A stretch of DNA of 64,000 bases from Otariodibacter oris. Lineage in GTDB: Bacteria > Pseudomonadota > Gammaproteobacteria > Enterobacterales > Pasteurellaceae. The stretch spans positions 1,813,262-1,877,261 of the forward strand of contig NZ_CP016604.1 of assembly GCF_009684715.1 (NCBI RefSeq), written 5' to 3'. Positions 10,143 through 24,181 of this stretch are shown one piece after another. The stretch's first letter is position 1; each line of letters begins with the position of its first letter. Below the pieces are notes generated by a model. The model did not search any database. It was not told where the DNA came from and worked only from the letters and a program-made list of their open reading frames with translations. The position numbers and the translations under genes are program-made.

Positions 10143-11450
10143 TTATTCCTCCACGTTGACATCTATATCTTTACGATAAGACACCATTAACTGGTCAATT
10201 TTAAAATTTTCAGTATCAATAATTTCAAACTTATATTTGTCATATAAAACAGAATCGGTTTTCTTCGGAATCTTACGTAGCATATACATCATAAAACCAC
10301 CAATCGTTTCATAATTTTCTTGATGAGGAAATTCCTCAATATCCAATGCTCGCATGACATCAGCTAAAGGTGTTGAGCCATCAATCAACCACGATTTTTC
10401 ATCACGGCGAACGATCTGTTCCTCTTCGTTTGAAACGAGTTCTCCCATAACGATACTCATCACATCATTTAATGTGACAATACCCACAACGATAGCGTAT
10501 TCATTAATAATAACGGCAAAGTCTTCCCCTGAGGATTTGAATAATTCTAATACTTCATAAAGGGTTAGAGTATCGGGAACATAGAGCGCTTTGCGTAATA
10601 CACGATTATCCGTTAAGGATACCGTTTCTGCTTGTAAATAAAGAGTTAGTAGGGTGTGTGATTCTACATATCCTAAAATCTTATCAATACCACCATCTGA
10701 AATAAGAACTTTTGAATGTGAATCTTTTTGCAAAGTTTCCAGTACCTCTTGACGAGTAAAAGATCGATCTAAAAAGATAATATGCTCTCGAGTCGTCATT
10801 GTCGAGGTCACCGTTCTTTGTTGCATATCCAAAATATTTTCAATTAAGTAATGCTCTTGTGTTTTTAGTACTCCCGCTTCTGCCCCTGCATCCATCATCG
10901 CAAGAATATCCTCTGACGTCATATTATCTTGTCGAATAGTGGAAATACCCAGTAGCTTGAATAATAGATTCGCAATACTATCAAATAGGAGCACAAAAGG
11001 TTTAAAAACAATAATGATAAATATAATAATATTGACTAATCGTAATGCGACCTTCTCCGGATCTGCCATTGCCATACGCTTTGGCATTAAATCAGCAAAT
11101 AAAATGAAAGCGACAGTAACCAATGTAAAAGAGATCCAAGAAGAGGCACTTTGTAACCAATCAGCCTGACTATATTCGGTCAAGAATCGGTAAATGTAGG
11201 GAGTAACAGAAGCTTCTCCAACCATCCCTCCTAAAATAGCCACCATATTTAAGCCAATTTGTACAACGGTAATAAATTGTCCTGGATGTTCTTGAAGATC
11301 CAAAATTTTTTGTGCTTTTGAGTTACCTTCATTTGCTAAATTTTGTAACTTAAGTTTTCTTGCTCCCGCTAATGAAATTTCAGCAGAAGAAATAATTGAA
11401 CTCATGACAATGAGTACAAAAATAATAAAAATAGATGTAAATAATCCCAT
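10143..11450 (-). CDS. paeA: PaeA (YtfL)-type polyamine exporter, DUF21-CBS-CorC family
   Basis: 435 residues, clearly collinear with E. coli YtfL/PaeA. An N-terminal DUF21 membrane domain (about 1-190, four hydrophobic segments, SAEISLAGARKLKL), two CBS domains (about 200-325), then a CorC_HlyC domain (NYETIGGFMMYMLRKIPK). PaeA protects E. coli from putrescine and cadaverine by export (family knowledge). Older names call it hemolysin or magnesium/cobalt efflux. First gene of paeA-arsC-aroQ. Confidence 0.85.
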   Translation of the reverse strand: MGLFTSIFIIFVLIVMSSIISSAEISLAGARKLKLQNLANEGNSKAQKILDLQEHPGQFITVVQIGLNMVAILGGMVGEASVTPYIYRFLTEYSQADWLQSASSWISFTLVTVAFILFADLMPKRMAMADPEKVALRLVNIIIFIIIVFKPFVLLFDSIANLLFKLLGISTIRQDNMTSEDILAMMDAGAEAGVLKTQEHYLIENILDMQQRTVTSTMTTREHIIFLDRSFTRQEVLETLQKDSHSKVLISDGGIDKILGYVESHTLLTLYLQAETVSLTDNRVLRKALYVPDTLTLYEVLELFKSSGEDFAVIINEYAIVVGIVTLNDVMSIVMGELVSNEEEQIVRRDEKSWLIDGSTPLADVMRALDIEEFPHQENYETIGGFMMYMLRKIPKKTDSVLYDKYKFEIIDTENFKIDQLMVSYRKDIDVNVEE

Positions 11451-11543
11451 AGTATCTCGTTATAGTAATAAACTCGCAAAATTATAATCAAGGAAATAAA
11501 TAATTAAAATACAAGCGGTTAGATTGTTATATTATTTTGTAAA

Positions 11544-12152
11544 TTAAAGAATGGATATTGGCTCAATTTTACCTTGTTCAGTGACTTTAAAGCTGAATTT
11601 ACAACGTGTTAGAACAGGAAGATCCGATAAACTATCGGAATACCCTGCCTCAAAATAAATAGCTCGCTGAAAATGCTCATCTAACATTTCCAACTTATGA
11701 TGAGCCATGCAACGAGAATGCAATTTAAAGTCTGCTAAAGATAACTCTGAAGCAATTAGGGTTACATTGTCATGCTCTAACCATTCTTTATAAATGTGTT
11801 GAATCAATATCTTCGGGCTACCAGAAATCAACACAACATGATATCCCTTATTCAGATATTCAGAAAACTTTGCCACTACATCAGGAAAAGGATGGTAAGT
11901 AAAAGTGCTAGAAAATTCTTCTGCATACTCACCCCGTTTTTGTAACGAGCTACCTATTCCTAGAAAAAAGAAAACTAAATTAATACCAAACTTTCCCGTA
12001 GGTAACATCTTATGTAGCAAAAATCCAACAAGAATGAATGGGAAAAATATGACTAAATTTCCCCACCTTTTACCAATTAAATATCGGATAAATGCCTTAA
12101 AAGCATCTTCTTTATGCAAAGTCCCATCTATATCAAAAAAGATATACTTCAT
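11544..12152 (-). CDS. pgpC: Phosphatidylglycerophosphatase C-like HAD phosphatase
   Basis: 202 residues from the ATG at 12152. HAD motif I FFDIDGTLHKED with nucleophile Asp7 and Asp9, motif II LISGSP, and motif IV GYSDSLSDLP. A hydrophobic stretch at about 30-60 anchors it to the inner membrane. It resembles E. coli PgpC (YfhB) from end to end; PgpC removes phosphate from phosphatidylglycerophosphate to make phosphatidylglycerol. It is 59 bases after dapD in the same direction. Confidence 0.8.
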   Translation of the reverse strand: MKYIFFDIDGTLHKEDAFKAFIRYLIGKRWGNLVIFFPFILVGFLLHKMLPTGKFGINLVFFFLGIGSSLQKRGEYAEEFSSTFTYHPFPDVVAKFSEYLNKGYHVVLISGSPKILIQHIYKEWLEHDNVTLIASELSLADFKLHSRCMAHHKLEMLDEHFQRAIYFEAGYSDSLSDLPVLTRCKFSFKVTEQGKIEPISIL

Positions 12153-12211
12153 AACTTTATTCGGCCTAAAAATTAAAAATGGAATGTTTAACATTCCATT
12201 TTTAATTTTAC

Positions 12212-13036
12212 TTATTCTTCAATAGAACGCAGTAATTCATTAATACCTACTTTACTACGAGTCTTCTCATCAACTTTTTTCACAATCACGGCACAATAAA
12301 GGCTATATTCCCCATTTTTAGAAGGAAGGCTACCCGATACGACAACTGAACCTGCTGGCACTCGTCCATAATGAATTTCGCCTGTTTCACGATCATAAAT
12401 TTTTGTGCTTTGACCAATGAACACGCCCATTGAAATTACACAACCATCTTCAACAATTACACCCTCTACAATTTCAGAACGTGCTCCGATAAAGCAATTA
12501 TCACCAATGATAGTTGGATTGGCTTGTAATGGCTCTAAGACGCCACCGATTCCGACCCCACCAGATAAGTGAACATTTTTACCAATTTGTGCACAAGAAC
12601 CCACAGTTGCCCAAGTATCAACCATTGTACCTTCACCCACATAGGCACCAATATTAACGTAAGATGGCATTAAAACAGTGTTTTTCCCAATATAAGCCCC
12701 TTTACGTACTGTTGCTGATGGCACCACACGGAATCCTTCTTGTTGGAAACGCGCTTCATCATAATTTGCAAATTTTAATGGTACTTTATCGTAGTATTTT
12801 GTTTCTGCACCATCAATAATTTGATTATCGTAAATACGGAATGAAAGCAGTACGGCTTTTTTCAACCATTGATGAGTAACCCACTCACCATCAATTTTTT
12901 CTGCTACACGATATTTTCCACTATCTAATCCTTCTAGGACTTCTTCTATTGCTGTCTTTGTTTCTGTATCAACGGTATTAGGGGTAATTTCTGCACGATT
13001 TTCAAATGCTGTTTCAATGATTGTCTGTAATGACAT
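12212..13036 (-). CDS. dapD: Tetrahydrodipicolinate N-succinyltransferase
   Basis: 274 residues. An N-terminal helical domain, then a left-handed beta helix of hexapeptide repeats (about 105-245: [36 protein letters not shown]). It transfers succinyl from succinyl-CoA to tetrahydrodipicolinate in lysine and diaminopimelate synthesis. The start [17 protein letters not shown] and the length match E. coli DapD (274). Confidence 0.97.
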   Translation of the reverse strand: MSLQTIIETAFENRAEITPNTVDTETKTAIEEVLEGLDSGKYRVAEKIDGEWVTHQWLKKAVLLSFRIYDNQIIDGAETKYYDKVPLKFANYDEARFQQEGFRVVPSATVRKGAYIGKNTVLMPSYVNIGAYVGEGTMVDTWATVGSCAQIGKNVHLSGGVGIGGVLEPLQANPTIIGDNCFIGARSEIVEGVIVEDGCVISMGVFIGQSTKIYDRETGEIHYGRVPAGSVVVSGSLPSKNGEYSLYCAVIVKKVDEKTRSKVGINELLRSIEE

Positions 13037-13117
13037 TTTTACTTCCTTCTTAATTATTTATATAAAATTCAAACTGTTTTAGCATATAAGCTCTTTGATT
13101 ACCATTATATTTTAAAA

Positions 13118-13158
13118 TAAAAAATAAGGGTAAAAATAATAACTATTTTTACCCTTAT
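13118..13158 (-). terminator. uraA terminator
   Basis: A perfect 15-bp stem (13124-13138 with 13144-13158), arms ATAAGGGTAAAAATA and its complement, loop of 5, followed on the minus strand by a TTTTTTATTTT tract. It lies 30 bases after the uraA stop. Confidence 0.85.
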
Positions 13159-13187
13159 CAAAAAATATAGATAATAGGATTAGAATA

Positions 13188-14411
13188 TCAATCTTTTATC
13201 TCTTTTGATTGTGGTAAAACTAAATTAAGTACAATAGCCACTATCGCACATAAGCTAATACCTTTAAGTGAAAACTCACCTACGTTAATGAGCATTCCAC
13301 CAATACCAAATGTCATTACCACTGAAACGATACAAAGATTACGAGCTTCACCCATATCAATTCTAGCGCGAATAAGTGTGCTCATACCTACTGCTGCAAT
13401 AGAACCAAATACTAACATCATAATTCCACCCATTACGACACTTGGAATCGTTTGTAAGAATGCACCAACTTTACCGCAGAAAGAAATTCCTATCGCCCAA
13501 ATAGCAGCCCAAGTCATAATCTTTGGATTAAAGTTTTTGGTTAACATCACCGCACCTGTCACTTCTGCATAGGTTGTATTTGGTGGACCACCTAATAAAG
13601 CCGCTGCTGAAGTTGCGACACCATCACCTAATAAAGTTCGGTGTAACCCAGGTTTATGTAAGAAATTTTTCCCTGCTACAGAACTGATAGCCATAATGCC
13701 TCCCACATGCTCAACAGCAGGAGCTAATGCGATCGGTAACAAATAAATAATCGCTTCTAATTTAAATTCTGGTGTTGTCAATGTCGGTAGGCTAAACCAT
13801 GCTGCATCGTAAATCGGCTGAAAATCTACTAACCCCATAAATATAGACAACACATATCCCACAACAATTGCTACCATGATAGGCACTAATTTCATTAGTC
13901 CTTTAGCAAATACCGCTACAATTAGAGTGGTTATTAATGTAACCATTGAAACAATAATAGCTTGCTCATAGGGAATATTGTTACTTTTTCCTATTGCCAT
14001 ATCCACTGCAACAGGGGCTAAACCTAATCCAATAATAATGATAACTGGACCAACCACAATTGGTGGAAATAACTTATCCAATATTGTAACGCCTCTGAGT
14101 TTCACTAGAGCCGATAAGGCAAAGTAAATTAAACCTGTAAAAATTAGCCCACCCATAGTTACGGGAATACCCCATTGCTGAACACCATATTGGATTGGTG
14201 CAATAAAGGCAAAAGATGAAGCTAAAAAAATAGGAACTTGACGTTTTGTACAAAGTTGGAAAAGTAGGGTACCGACACCTGCGGTAAGAAGGGCTGTATT
14301 AGGATCTAAACCTGTAATAAGGGGAACAAGAACCAAAGCTCCAAATGCAACGAATAACATTTGTAAGCCCACGAACACCTGTTTAGGTGTGCTGATATTT
14401 TCTGTTGTCAT
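13188..14411 (-). CDS. uraA: Uracil permease, NCS2 family
   Basis: 407 residues from the ATG at 14411. An in-frame TTG three codons earlier is possible but less likely, because the AGAG ribosome site is too close to it. About 14 transmembrane segments; the family signatures are ASSFAFIAPIQ in TM3 and VEHVGGIMAISS in TM8 (Glu of EHVG contacts uracil in UraA). It imports uracil with protons across the inner membrane. Single-gene unit with its own strong terminator. Confidence 0.9.
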   Translation of the reverse strand: MTTENISTPKQVFVGLQMLFVAFGALVLVPLITGLDPNTALLTAGVGTLLFQLCTKRQVPIFLASSFAFIAPIQYGVQQWGIPVTMGGLIFTGLIYFALSALVKLRGVTILDKLFPPIVVGPVIIIIGLGLAPVAVDMAIGKSNNIPYEQAIIVSMVTLITTLIVAVFAKGLMKLVPIMVAIVVGYVLSIFMGLVDFQPIYDAAWFSLPTLTTPEFKLEAIIYLLPIALAPAVEHVGGIMAISSVAGKNFLHKPGLHRTLLGDGVATSAAALLGGPPNTTYAEVTGAVMLTKNFNPKIMTWAAIWAIGISFCGKVGAFLQTIPSVVMGGIMMLVFGSIAAVGMSTLIRARIDMGEARNLCIVSVVMTFGIGGMLINVGEFSLKGISLCAIVAIVLNLVLPQSKEIKD

Positions 14412-14540
14412 TAGTTTCAACTCTCTGTTTGAATTAACTGTAAATATACATTATCTAACTTGATAATGACTAGCGTGGATTATAAAGAAAATTTATTATT
14501 CTCACAATTAAGATGAGGTAGTTATCTGCATAATTGCTCT

Positions 14541-14591
14541 TTTTGTTTATCTTTTTACAGATAAACAAAAGGCGTATCCTTACGATACGCC
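14541..14591 (-). terminator. tuf / str operon terminator, two hairpins in a row
   Basis: First hairpin after tuf on the minus strand: GGCGTATC/GATACGCC (14571-14578 with 14584-14591), followed by TTTTGTTT. Second hairpin: a 12-bp stem 14541-14552 with 14559-14570. Both lie between tuf and uraA. Confidence 0.75.
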
Positions 14592-14615
14592 TATCTATGC
14601 TTAATCCATCAATGA

Positions 14616-15863
<1,248 letters not shown>

Positions 15864-17966
15864 TTATTTTTTACGTGCTTCAATAACTGCTGCTGCAACA
15901 CTAGATGGAGCTTCAGCATATTTCAATGGTTCCATTGAGTATGATGCACGACCTTGAGTTTGTGAACGGAGATCTGTTGCATAACCAAACATCTCTGAAA
16001 GTGGTACTTCAGCATTGATCTTAACAACAAACTCACTTGCTTCTTGGCCATTCACCATCGCACGACGACGGCTTAAGTCACCAATTACATCACCAACATA
16101 ATCTGGTGGAGTTTCAACTTCAACTTTCATGATAGGCTCAAGAAGAACTGGGTTTGCTTTTGCAAACGCTGCTTTAAATGCGATAGAAGCAGCAAGTTTA
16201 AATGCTAATTCTGATGAGTCAACATCATGGTATGAACCGAAGTGTAAACGTACACCTAAATCTACTACAGGATAACCCGCTAAAGGACCAGACTTAAGTT
16301 GTTCTTGGATACCTTTATCTACAGCAGGGATATATTCACCAGGAATTACACCACCTTTGATTTCGTTAACGAACTCATAACCAGGACCTTCAGGATCTAA
16401 TGGATATAAATCGATAACAACGTGACCATACTGACCACGACCACCAGATTGTTTTGCGTGTTTACCTTCAACATCATTAACACGTGTACGGATAGTTTCA
16501 CGGTAAGATACTTGTGGTTTACCGATATTAGCTTCCACCTTGAATTCACGTTTCATACGATCAACGATAATATCTAAGTGTAGCTCACCCATACCAGAAA
16601 TAATTGTTTCACCAGAATCTTCATCTGTGTGAACACGGAATGAAGGATCTTCTTGTGCAAGACGACCTAATGCAAGACCCATTTTTTCTTGGTCAGCTTT
16701 AGTTTTTGGTTCAACCGCCACAGAAATTACTGGTTCTGGGAATTCCATACGCTCAAGGATAATTGGTGCATCTAAAGCACATAATGTATCACCTGTTGCA
16801 ACATCTTTTAAACCAATAGCAGCTGCAATATCACCGGCACGAACTTCTTTAATTTCTTCACGTTTGTTTGCGTGCATCTGTACGATACGACCAAAACGCT
16901 CACGTTTTTGTTTTACTGAGTTAAGAACTGTATCTCCAGAATTAATAACACCAGAATAAACACGGAAGAATGTTAAGTTTCCTACAAATGGGTCTGTTGC
17001 AATTTTAAATGCTAATGCAGAGAATGGTTCATTATCATCTGCATGACGCTCACCTTCAGTTTCATCTAAGTTAATACCTTTGATTGAAGGAACATCTGTC
17101 GGTGCTGGTAAGAAATCAATTACCGCATCAAGCATTGCTTGAACACCTTTGTTCTTAAATGCAGAACCACAACAAACTGGAATAATTTCATTCGAAAGCA
17201 CACGTTGACGTAATGCTTTTTTGATTTCTTCTTCAGTCAATTCTTCTCCAGAGAAGAATTTTTCCATTAATTCTTCTGAAGCTTCAGCCGCAGCCTCTAC
17301 AAGATGATTACGCCACTCTTCACAAGCTTCCACCATATCAGCTGGAACATCTTCATAGGTAAATGTCATACCTTGATCTGCTTCATTCCAGTTAATTGCT
17401 TTCATTTTGATTAAATCAACAACACCAGTAAAATTATCTTCTGAACCGATAGGAAGTTGTAAAGGAACAGCATTACCGCCTAAACGAGTTTTGATTTGTT
17501 CAACAACACGTAAGAAGTTTGCACCAGTACGGTCCATTTTGTTTACGAACGCAAGACGCGGTACTTCATATTTATTTGCTTGACGCCATACCGTTTCTGA
17601 TTGTGGCTGAACACCACCTACAGCACAGTAAACCATTACTGCACCATCAAGAACACGCATTGAACGTTCTACTTCGATCGTGAAGTCAACGTGTCCTGGA
17701 GTATCAATAACGTTAATACGATGTTGTGGATACTGTTGAGACATACCAGACCAGAACGCTGTTGTTGCAGCAGAGGTGATAGTGATACCACGCTCTTGCT
17801 CTTGTTCCATCCAGTCCATCGTTGCTGCACCATCATGCACTTCACCAATTTTGTGACTTACACCTGTATAGAAGAGGATACGCTCAGAGGTAGTTGTTTT
17901 ACCTGCGTCGATGTGAGCACTGATACCGATATTACGATATAGCTCAATGGGAGTTTGACGAGCCAT
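15864..17966 (-). CDS. fusA: Elongation factor G
   Basis: 700 residues. G1 [13 protein letters not shown]3 DTPGHVDF, G4 NKMDRTG, then domains II-V; domain IV loop regions and the C-terminal [22 protein letters not shown] are typical. It drives ribosomal translocation and, with RRF, recycling. Third gene of rpsL-rpsG-fusA-tuf, 105 bases after rpsG. Length and start are normal. Confidence 0.98.
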   Translation of the reverse strand: MARQTPIELYRNIGISAHIDAGKTTTSERILFYTGVSHKIGEVHDGAATMDWMEQEQERGITITSAATTAFWSGMSQQYPQHRINVIDTPGHVDFTIEVERSMRVLDGAVMVYCAVGGVQPQSETVWRQANKYEVPRLAFVNKMDRTGANFLRVVEQIKTRLGGNAVPLQLPIGSEDNFTGVVDLIKMKAINWNEADQGMTFTYEDVPADMVEACEEWRNHLVEAAAEASEELMEKFFSGEELTEEEIKKALRQRVLSNEIIPVCCGSAFKNKGVQAMLDAVIDFLPAPTDVPSIKGINLDETEGERHADDNEPFSALAFKIATDPFVGNLTFFRVYSGVINSGDTVLNSVKQKRERFGRIVQMHANKREEIKEVRAGDIAAAIGLKDVATGDTLCALDAPIILERMEFPEPVISVAVEPKTKADQEKMGLALGRLAQEDPSFRVHTDEDSGETIISGMGELHLDIIVDRMKREFKVEANIGKPQVSYRETIRTRVNDVEGKHAKQSGGRGQYGHVVIDLYPLDPEGPGYEFVNEIKGGVIPGEYIPAVDKGIQEQLKSGPLAGYPVVDLGVRLHFGSYHDVDSSELAFKLAASIAFKAAFAKANPVLLEPIMKVEVETPPDYVGDVIGDLSRRRAMVNGQEASEFVVKINAEVPLSEMFGYATDLRSQTQGRASYSMEPLKYAEAPSSVAAAVIEARKK

Positions 17967-18071
17967 TATTATTACCTTATTTTATTTTTAAATCTAATTT
18001 ATTCAATTAGTTATATAGTAAGAGGCTCCATCACAATTGTTGAGATGAAGCCCAAAAACATCAAAAGCTTA

Positions 18072-18644
<573 letters not shown>

Positions 18645-18681
18645 CTAAGTTAGACGTTTGGCCTTACTCAACGGAGAACCA

Positions 18682-19059
<378 letters not shown>

Positions 19060-19248
19060 TTAAGCTCCAGTTAAAATTAAAAAAATACAAATTGCCTCTC
19101 ATAAAAGAGAGGACGGTAAATTCTAGGCGACTAATTGCTCAATGTCAAGAGCTGAATAGACTTGTCGATGTAACCTGTTGCTTTAATAAATAGCGTCAAT
19201 TGAATTTATTTTCTATAATAAAAACATAGGAAATTCCAAGGAAATGCT

Positions 19249-20208
19249 ATGTCGAAACCTAAAATAGGTGTTCTCTTAAGTAATTTAGGTACACCAGATG
19301 AACCCACCTCTAGCGCTGTTAAACGCTATTTGAAGCAATTTTTGAGTGATCCTAGAGTCATTGACCTTCCCCGCGGAAAATGGTTGCCTATCCTTAATTT
19401 TATTGTTTTGCCAAGGAGATCACCTAAGGTCGCTAAGAATTATCAAATAGTTTGGAGCAAAGAAGGTTCTCCACTGTTAGTCATTTCTCGCCAACAACAA
19501 CAAGCAATTCAAGCCTATTTTAATCAACAGAATAAAGATTTTATTGTTGAATTGGGCATGACTTACGGAAATCCAAGTATTGATAGTGCGATAGAAAACC
19601 TTTTAGCACAAAAAGTAGATAAAATTATTATACTTCCGCTCTATCCTCAGTATGGCTCAACTACTACAGCCCCTGTATTTGATGCCTTTGCACGAAGTCT
19701 CATTCGTTATAAAAACATCGTTCCTTTTGAGTTTATCCATAATTACTATAATCACCCTCTTTACATTAATGCTCTCGTTAATACGATTAATTTAGAACAA
19801 AATGAATTTTTGGTATTTTCTTTTCATGGCATCCCTCAACGTTACGATGATGAAGGCGATTACTACGCTCATCACTGCCGTGAAACCGCCCGCCTTGTTG
19901 CTGAGTCCCTAAAATTAGAAGATCATCAATGGTGTCTGGCATTTCAATCTCGATTTGGAAAAGAGGAATGGTTAAAACCCTATACCGATATAGTGTTAAA
20001 AGAACTTCCAAATAAAGGCATCAAAAAGGTAGCAGTAATTTGTCCTGGATTTTCGGCGGATTGTTTAGAAACGCTAGAAGAAATTGCTCAAGAAAATAGG
20101 GAATATTTTTTAACATCAGGTGGAGAAAGCTATCGCTATATTCCTGCATTGAATAATAATCCAGACCATATTCACGCATTAACCACATTGATCGAAGAAA
20201 AATGTTGA
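19249..20208 (+). CDS. hemH: Ferrochelatase
   Basis: 319 residues. LLSNLGTPDEP at the N-terminus, catalytic histidine in FSFHGIPQRY, and the second-site acidic cluster CPGFSADCLETLEEI. It inserts Fe2+ into protoporphyrin IX at the last step of haem synthesis. It points away from the str operon; an AAGGAAATG ribosome site precedes the ATG. Downstream, facing uptake sequences (about 20254-20304) lie before pepO and probably end the transcript. Confidence 0.96.
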   Translation: MSKPKIGVLLSNLGTPDEPTSSAVKRYLKQFLSDPRVIDLPRGKWLPILNFIVLPRRSPKVAKNYQIVWSKEGSPLLVISRQQQQAIQAYFNQQNKDFIVELGMTYGNPSIDSAIENLLAQKVDKIIILPLYPQYGSTTTAPVFDAFARSLIRYKNIVPFEFIHNYYNHPLYINALVNTINLEQNEFLVFSFHGIPQRYDDEGDYYAHHCRETARLVAESLKLEDHQWCLAFQSRFGKEEWLKPYTDIVLKELPNKGIKKVAVICPGFSADCLETLEEIAQENREYFLTSGGESYRYIPALNNNPDHIHALTTLIEEKC

Positions 20209-20338
20209 ACTATACAACACAAAATAGTCAAAAATAGATAACAAGAAAAGCAAGCGGTAAGATTACCTATTTATTATGTAAAAACATCTTCACATCATAC
20301 CGCTTATAAAATTAAAAAATCAATAAGGAAAAGAAGTA

Positions 20339-22366
20339 ATGAAGAAGTCTATGTTATTTTCATTAGTTGCTTGCTCCGTTGCTCTCGCAGCTTGTACACC
20401 TAAAACCTATCACAGCACCTTAACTGAAGGTATGGATCCCCTTGTTGCACCGCAACAAGATTTTTATCGTTATGTGAATGGTAAATGGATGGATTCCGCC
20501 AAAATACCTGATGATCGTACCTCATGGGGAACATTGGCTGAACTCAATGATATGAATGAAAAACGCTCGTTAGAATTATTACAAGCGGTGATTTCCGATC
20601 CAAAACTTGCAAATGATGTGAAAGCTCAGCATTTAAAAGCACTCTATCAAACCTATACTAATATGGATGCTCGTGAGAAATTAGGTCTTGCTCCAATGCA
20701 AGTTGATCTCGCTAAAATCGATCAAATTAAAACATTTGGTGATTTAGAACGCTATATTATTGAAGAAACTAAACAAGGTAACGAAGTTTTATTTGGTTGG
20801 TCAGTGTTCGCGCATTTAAAAAACTCCCGCCAAAATGCAATTTATTTTAGCAATAGTAGCCTTGGCTTGAGCAAAGATTATTTCCAAAAAGATACGCCTG
20901 AAAATCGTAAAACATTGAAACAGTACCAAGCCTACATTGCCAAGATGTTAGGATTAGCTGGCATTAAAAATGGCGAGAGCAAAGCAAAAGCTATCGTGAA
21001 TTATGAAAAAACAATTGCAAATACCCTATTTACGAATGAAGAAAGTCGCGATATCGAAAAACGCTTTAACCCGATGACAATGGAACAATTTGCTTCTGCA
21101 AGTAAAAATATCAATTTGGCAAATTATCTTAAAGCCGTTGGTGTAAATACGGATGAAGTGATCGTATGGGAACCTAATTTCCTCAAAAAATTTGATACTT
21201 TAATCAACCCTAAAAATCTATCTGTAATTAAAGATTATTTACGTTTTCAAACCATTTCGGGTGCAGCATCTTATTTAACTAAGGAATTAGATGATGCTAA
21301 TTTTGATTTCTATGGTAAGACTCTTGTTGGCCAGAAAAAACAACGCGCTATTGAAAAACGTGCATTAAGATTGATCAACGGTAATGTAGGCGAAGAATTT
21401 GCACAATTCTATGTCGATAAATTCTTCCCTGAAACCGCAAAACAAAATTTATTGAACATTGCGGATTACTTAATTAAAGCCTATCAGCATCGTATTGATA
21501 ACCTCACTTGGATGTCCGAAGAAACTAAACAAAAGGCGAGAGAGAAATTGGATAAATTCATCGTTGAAGTGGGTTATCCAAACAAATGGAAAGATTACAG
21601 TAGTTTGAATTTAAAAGATGTAGAACAAGGTGGTTCTATCTATACTAACTTACAAGAAATTGCAAAATGGAATTATCAAGATGCCCTCAGTCGAGTTGGT
21701 AAACCTGTTGATTTGAATGAATGGGGAATGTTACCACAAGTGGTCAATGCCTCTTATAGTCCATTAATGAATCGTATTGTTTTCCCTGCAGGGATTTTAC
21801 AACCACCACTCTATGATATTGATGCTGACCCAGCAGTAAACTTTGGGGCGATTGGTGCGATTATTGGACACGAAATTACTCACGGGTTTGATGATAGTGG
21901 TTCACACTTTGATGGGGATGGTAACTTAAAAGATTGGTGGACACCGGACGATCGCAAAAAATTTGAGGCCTTAGCAGATAGACTGGTTGAGCAATTTAAT
22001 CAATTTGAAGTCGCTCCACATGTTTTCGTTAATGGACGTTTCACTTTGGGTGAAAATATTGCTGATTTAGGTGGGTTAAGTATTTCTTACGATGCACTTA
22101 AATTATATGAAAAAGATCATGGTGTAACACCAAATATTGAAAACTTAACCCCAGATCAACGCTATTTTATGAGTTGGACACGTTCATGGCGTAATAAAGC
22201 CACTGTGCAAGCCCTCTCTCATCAAGTGAAAAGTGATCCTCACGCACCGGGGCAATTCCGTGCATTTGCACCGATCTTAAATATTAGTGGATTCCACAAT
22301 GCCTTTGGCACTAAAGAAGGCGATGCAATGTATAAACCAATTAATGAACGTATTCAGATTTGGTAA
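20339..22366 (+). CDS. pepO: M13 family zinc metallopeptidase, predicted lipoprotein (PepO-like)
   Basis: 675 residues. A lipoprotein signal peptide ends in LAAC at Cys19. The long N-terminal M13 domain (about 35-430) is followed by the catalytic domain with NASYSPLMNRIVFPAGILQ, zinc motif GHEITHGFDD (HExxH) and the third-ligand motif ENIADLGG. Neprilysin-like enzymes cut small peptides; here it should sit in the periplasm on a membrane anchor. Monocistronic, ends at a bidirectional terminator shared with proS. Confidence 0.9.
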   Translation: MKKSMLFSLVACSVALAACTPKTYHSTLTEGMDPLVAPQQDFYRYVNGKWMDSAKIPDDRTSWGTLAELNDMNEKRSLELLQAVISDPKLANDVKAQHLKALYQTYTNMDAREKLGLAPMQVDLAKIDQIKTFGDLERYIIEETKQGNEVLFGWSVFAHLKNSRQNAIYFSNSSLGLSKDYFQKDTPENRKTLKQYQAYIAKMLGLAGIKNGESKAKAIVNYEKTIANTLFTNEESRDIEKRFNPMTMEQFASASKNINLANYLKAVGVNTDEVIVWEPNFLKKFDTLINPKNLSVIKDYLRFQTISGAASYLTKELDDANFDFYGKTLVGQKKQRAIEKRALRLINGNVGEEFAQFYVDKFFPETAKQNLLNIADYLIKAYQHRIDNLTWMSEETKQKAREKLDKFIVEVGYPNKWKDYSSLNLKDVEQGGSIYTNLQEIAKWNYQDALSRVGKPVDLNEWGMLPQVVNASYSPLMNRIVFPAGILQPPLYDIDADPAVNFGAIGAIIGHEITHGFDDSGSHFDGDGNLKDWWTPDDRKKFEALADRLVEQFNQFEVAPHVFVNGRFTLGENIADLGGLSISYDALKLYEKDHGVTPNIENLTPDQRYFMSWTRSWRNKATVQALSHQVKSDPHAPGQFRAFAPILNISGFHNAFGTKEGDAMYKPINERIQIW

Positions 22367-22396
22367 AAGATTCCCTGAAGACCTCGCGTAAATAAC

Positions 22397-22432
22397 AATC
22401 GGGCTTGTGGCACAATATTCACAAGCCCGATT
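22397..22432. terminator. Bidirectional terminator between pepO and proS
   Basis: Perfect 13-bp stem AATCGGGCTTGTG/CACAAGCCCGATT with a 10-base loop between converging genes. Confidence 0.85.
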
Positions 22433-22465
22433 TCTATTAAAAGTAAATGCTTAAATCAACTTAAG

Positions 22466-24181
22466 TTATTTTTTAACCTTTTGAGCAATAAAATCAAGTA
22501 AAGTCTCTTTTGCGATCATTTCTTTTTCGCCAGTGCGACGGTTTTTGTATTCGATCTCGCCTTTTTCTAGATTTTTCTCACCAATAACGAACATATGTGG
22601 AACACCGATTAGCTCCATATCTGCGAACATTACACCCGGACGCTCTTTACGATCATCAAAAATCACTTCTACACCTTGAGAATGTAATGTTTTATATAAA
22701 TCTTCCGCAAACGCTTGTACTTTTTCTGATTTATGCATATTCATTGGCACAATAGCCACAGTAAATGGTGCAATTTCATCAGTTGGCCAAATGATTCCGC
22801 GATCGTCATGGTGCTGTTCAATTGCCGCTGCAACGACACGTGTTACACCGATACCATAGCAACCCATAATCAACGTTTGTGGACGGCCATCTTCACCTTG
22901 AACGGTTGCTTTCATTGCTTCTGAATATTTAGTCCCAAGTTGGAAGATATGCCCTACTTCGATACCACGTTTAATTAGCAATGTACCTTTACCATCTGGA
23001 CTTGGATCACCTTCGACTACATTACGTAAGTCTGCTACTTTTGGTAATGCAACATCTCTTTCCCAGTTGATATTAAAATAGTGTTTGCCATCAATATTGG
23101 CTCCAGCAGTGAAATCGCTCATAATCGCGACACTTCTATCAATAATCACTGGAATATCTAAATTCACAGGACCTAATGAGCCAACCCCCGCACCAATTTT
23201 GGCTTTGATATCTGCTTCATTAGCAAATTCAAATGGCTCTGCAACTTCTGCTAATTTAACCGCTTTAATATCGTTTAATTCGTGATCACCACGTACCACT
23301 AACGCAACTAAAGGATGTTCTTCCGATGCACCTTTTACGATCAATGTTTTTACTGTCTTTTCCACAGGTACATTAAATTGCTCAACTAACTCCACAATAG
23401 TTTTTGCATTAGGCGTATCAACCAATTTCATTTCTTGGGTTGGTGCTTGACGTTCGCCTACCGCAATTGCTTCCGCTAATTCAATATTCGCAGCGTAATC
23501 AGATTCTGTTGAGAATACTACGTCATCTTCACCACTTTCGGCTAACACCTGAAATTCGTGAGAGGCACTACCCCCGATGGAACCCGTATCCGCAGCAACT
23601 GGGCGGAAATCTAAGCCTAAGCGACTAAAAATATTGCTATAGGTTTGATGCATTACATCATAAGTTTCTTGTAATGACTCTTTAGTTACGTGGAATGAAT
23701 AAGCATCTTTCATTAAAAATTCACGACCACGCATTACTCCGAAACGAGGACGAACTTCATCACGGAATTTAGTTTGGATTTGATATAAATTCAAAGGTAA
23801 TTGTTTGTATGAACTCACTTCACGACGTACAAGATCTGTTATCACTTCTTCATGGGTTGGCCCCAAAACAAAAGGGCGATCGCCACGATCTTTAAAGCGT
23901 AATAATTCTGGACCATAATCTTCCCAACGTTCAGATTCAATCCATAAATCAGCGGGCTGAACTATTGGCATTTCCACTTCCAATGCACCACTTTTATTCA
24001 TTTCCTCACGAACAATATTTTCAACTTTCTTTAATACGCGTAAGCCCGTCGGTAACCAATTGTATAACCCAGATGCAAGCGGTCGGATCATTCCCGCTCT
24101 TAACATTAATTGGTGGCTAACAACTTGAGCATCGTTTGGCGTTTCTTTCAAGGTAGAAAATAAATATTGGCTCGTACGCAT
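22466..24181 (-). CDS. proS: Prolyl-tRNA synthetase, bacterial type
   Basis: 571 residues. Class II motifs: motif 2 around [21 protein letters not shown], motif 3 near GCYGIGVTR. The editing (INS) domain between motifs 2 and 3 (about 225-385) is complete, so it is the full bacterial form that clears Ala-tRNAPro. The anticodon domain is C-terminal. Single gene; upstream is a 350-base gap shared with acpP. Confidence 0.97.
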   Translation of the reverse strand: MRTSQYLFSTLKETPNDAQVVSHQLMLRAGMIRPLASGLYNWLPTGLRVLKKVENIVREEMNKSGALEVEMPIVQPADLWIESERWEDYGPELLRFKDRGDRPFVLGPTHEEVITDLVRREVSSYKQLPLNLYQIQTKFRDEVRPRFGVMRGREFLMKDAYSFHVTKESLQETYDVMHQTYSNIFSRLGLDFRPVAADTGSIGGSASHEFQVLAESGEDDVVFSTESDYAANIELAEAIAVGERQAPTQEMKLVDTPNAKTIVELVEQFNVPVEKTVKTLIVKGASEEHPLVALVVRGDHELNDIKAVKLAEVAEPFEFANEADIKAKIGAGVGSLGPVNLDIPVIIDRSVAIMSDFTAGANIDGKHYFNINWERDVALPKVADLRNVVEGDPSPDGKGTLLIKRGIEVGHIFQLGTKYSEAMKATVQGEDGRPQTLIMGCYGIGVTRVVAAAIEQHHDDRGIIWPTDEIAPFTVAIVPMNMHKSEKVQAFAEDLYKTLHSQGVEVIFDDRKERPGVMFADMELIGVPHMFVIGEKNLEKGEIEYKNRRTGEKEMIAKETLLDFIAQKVKK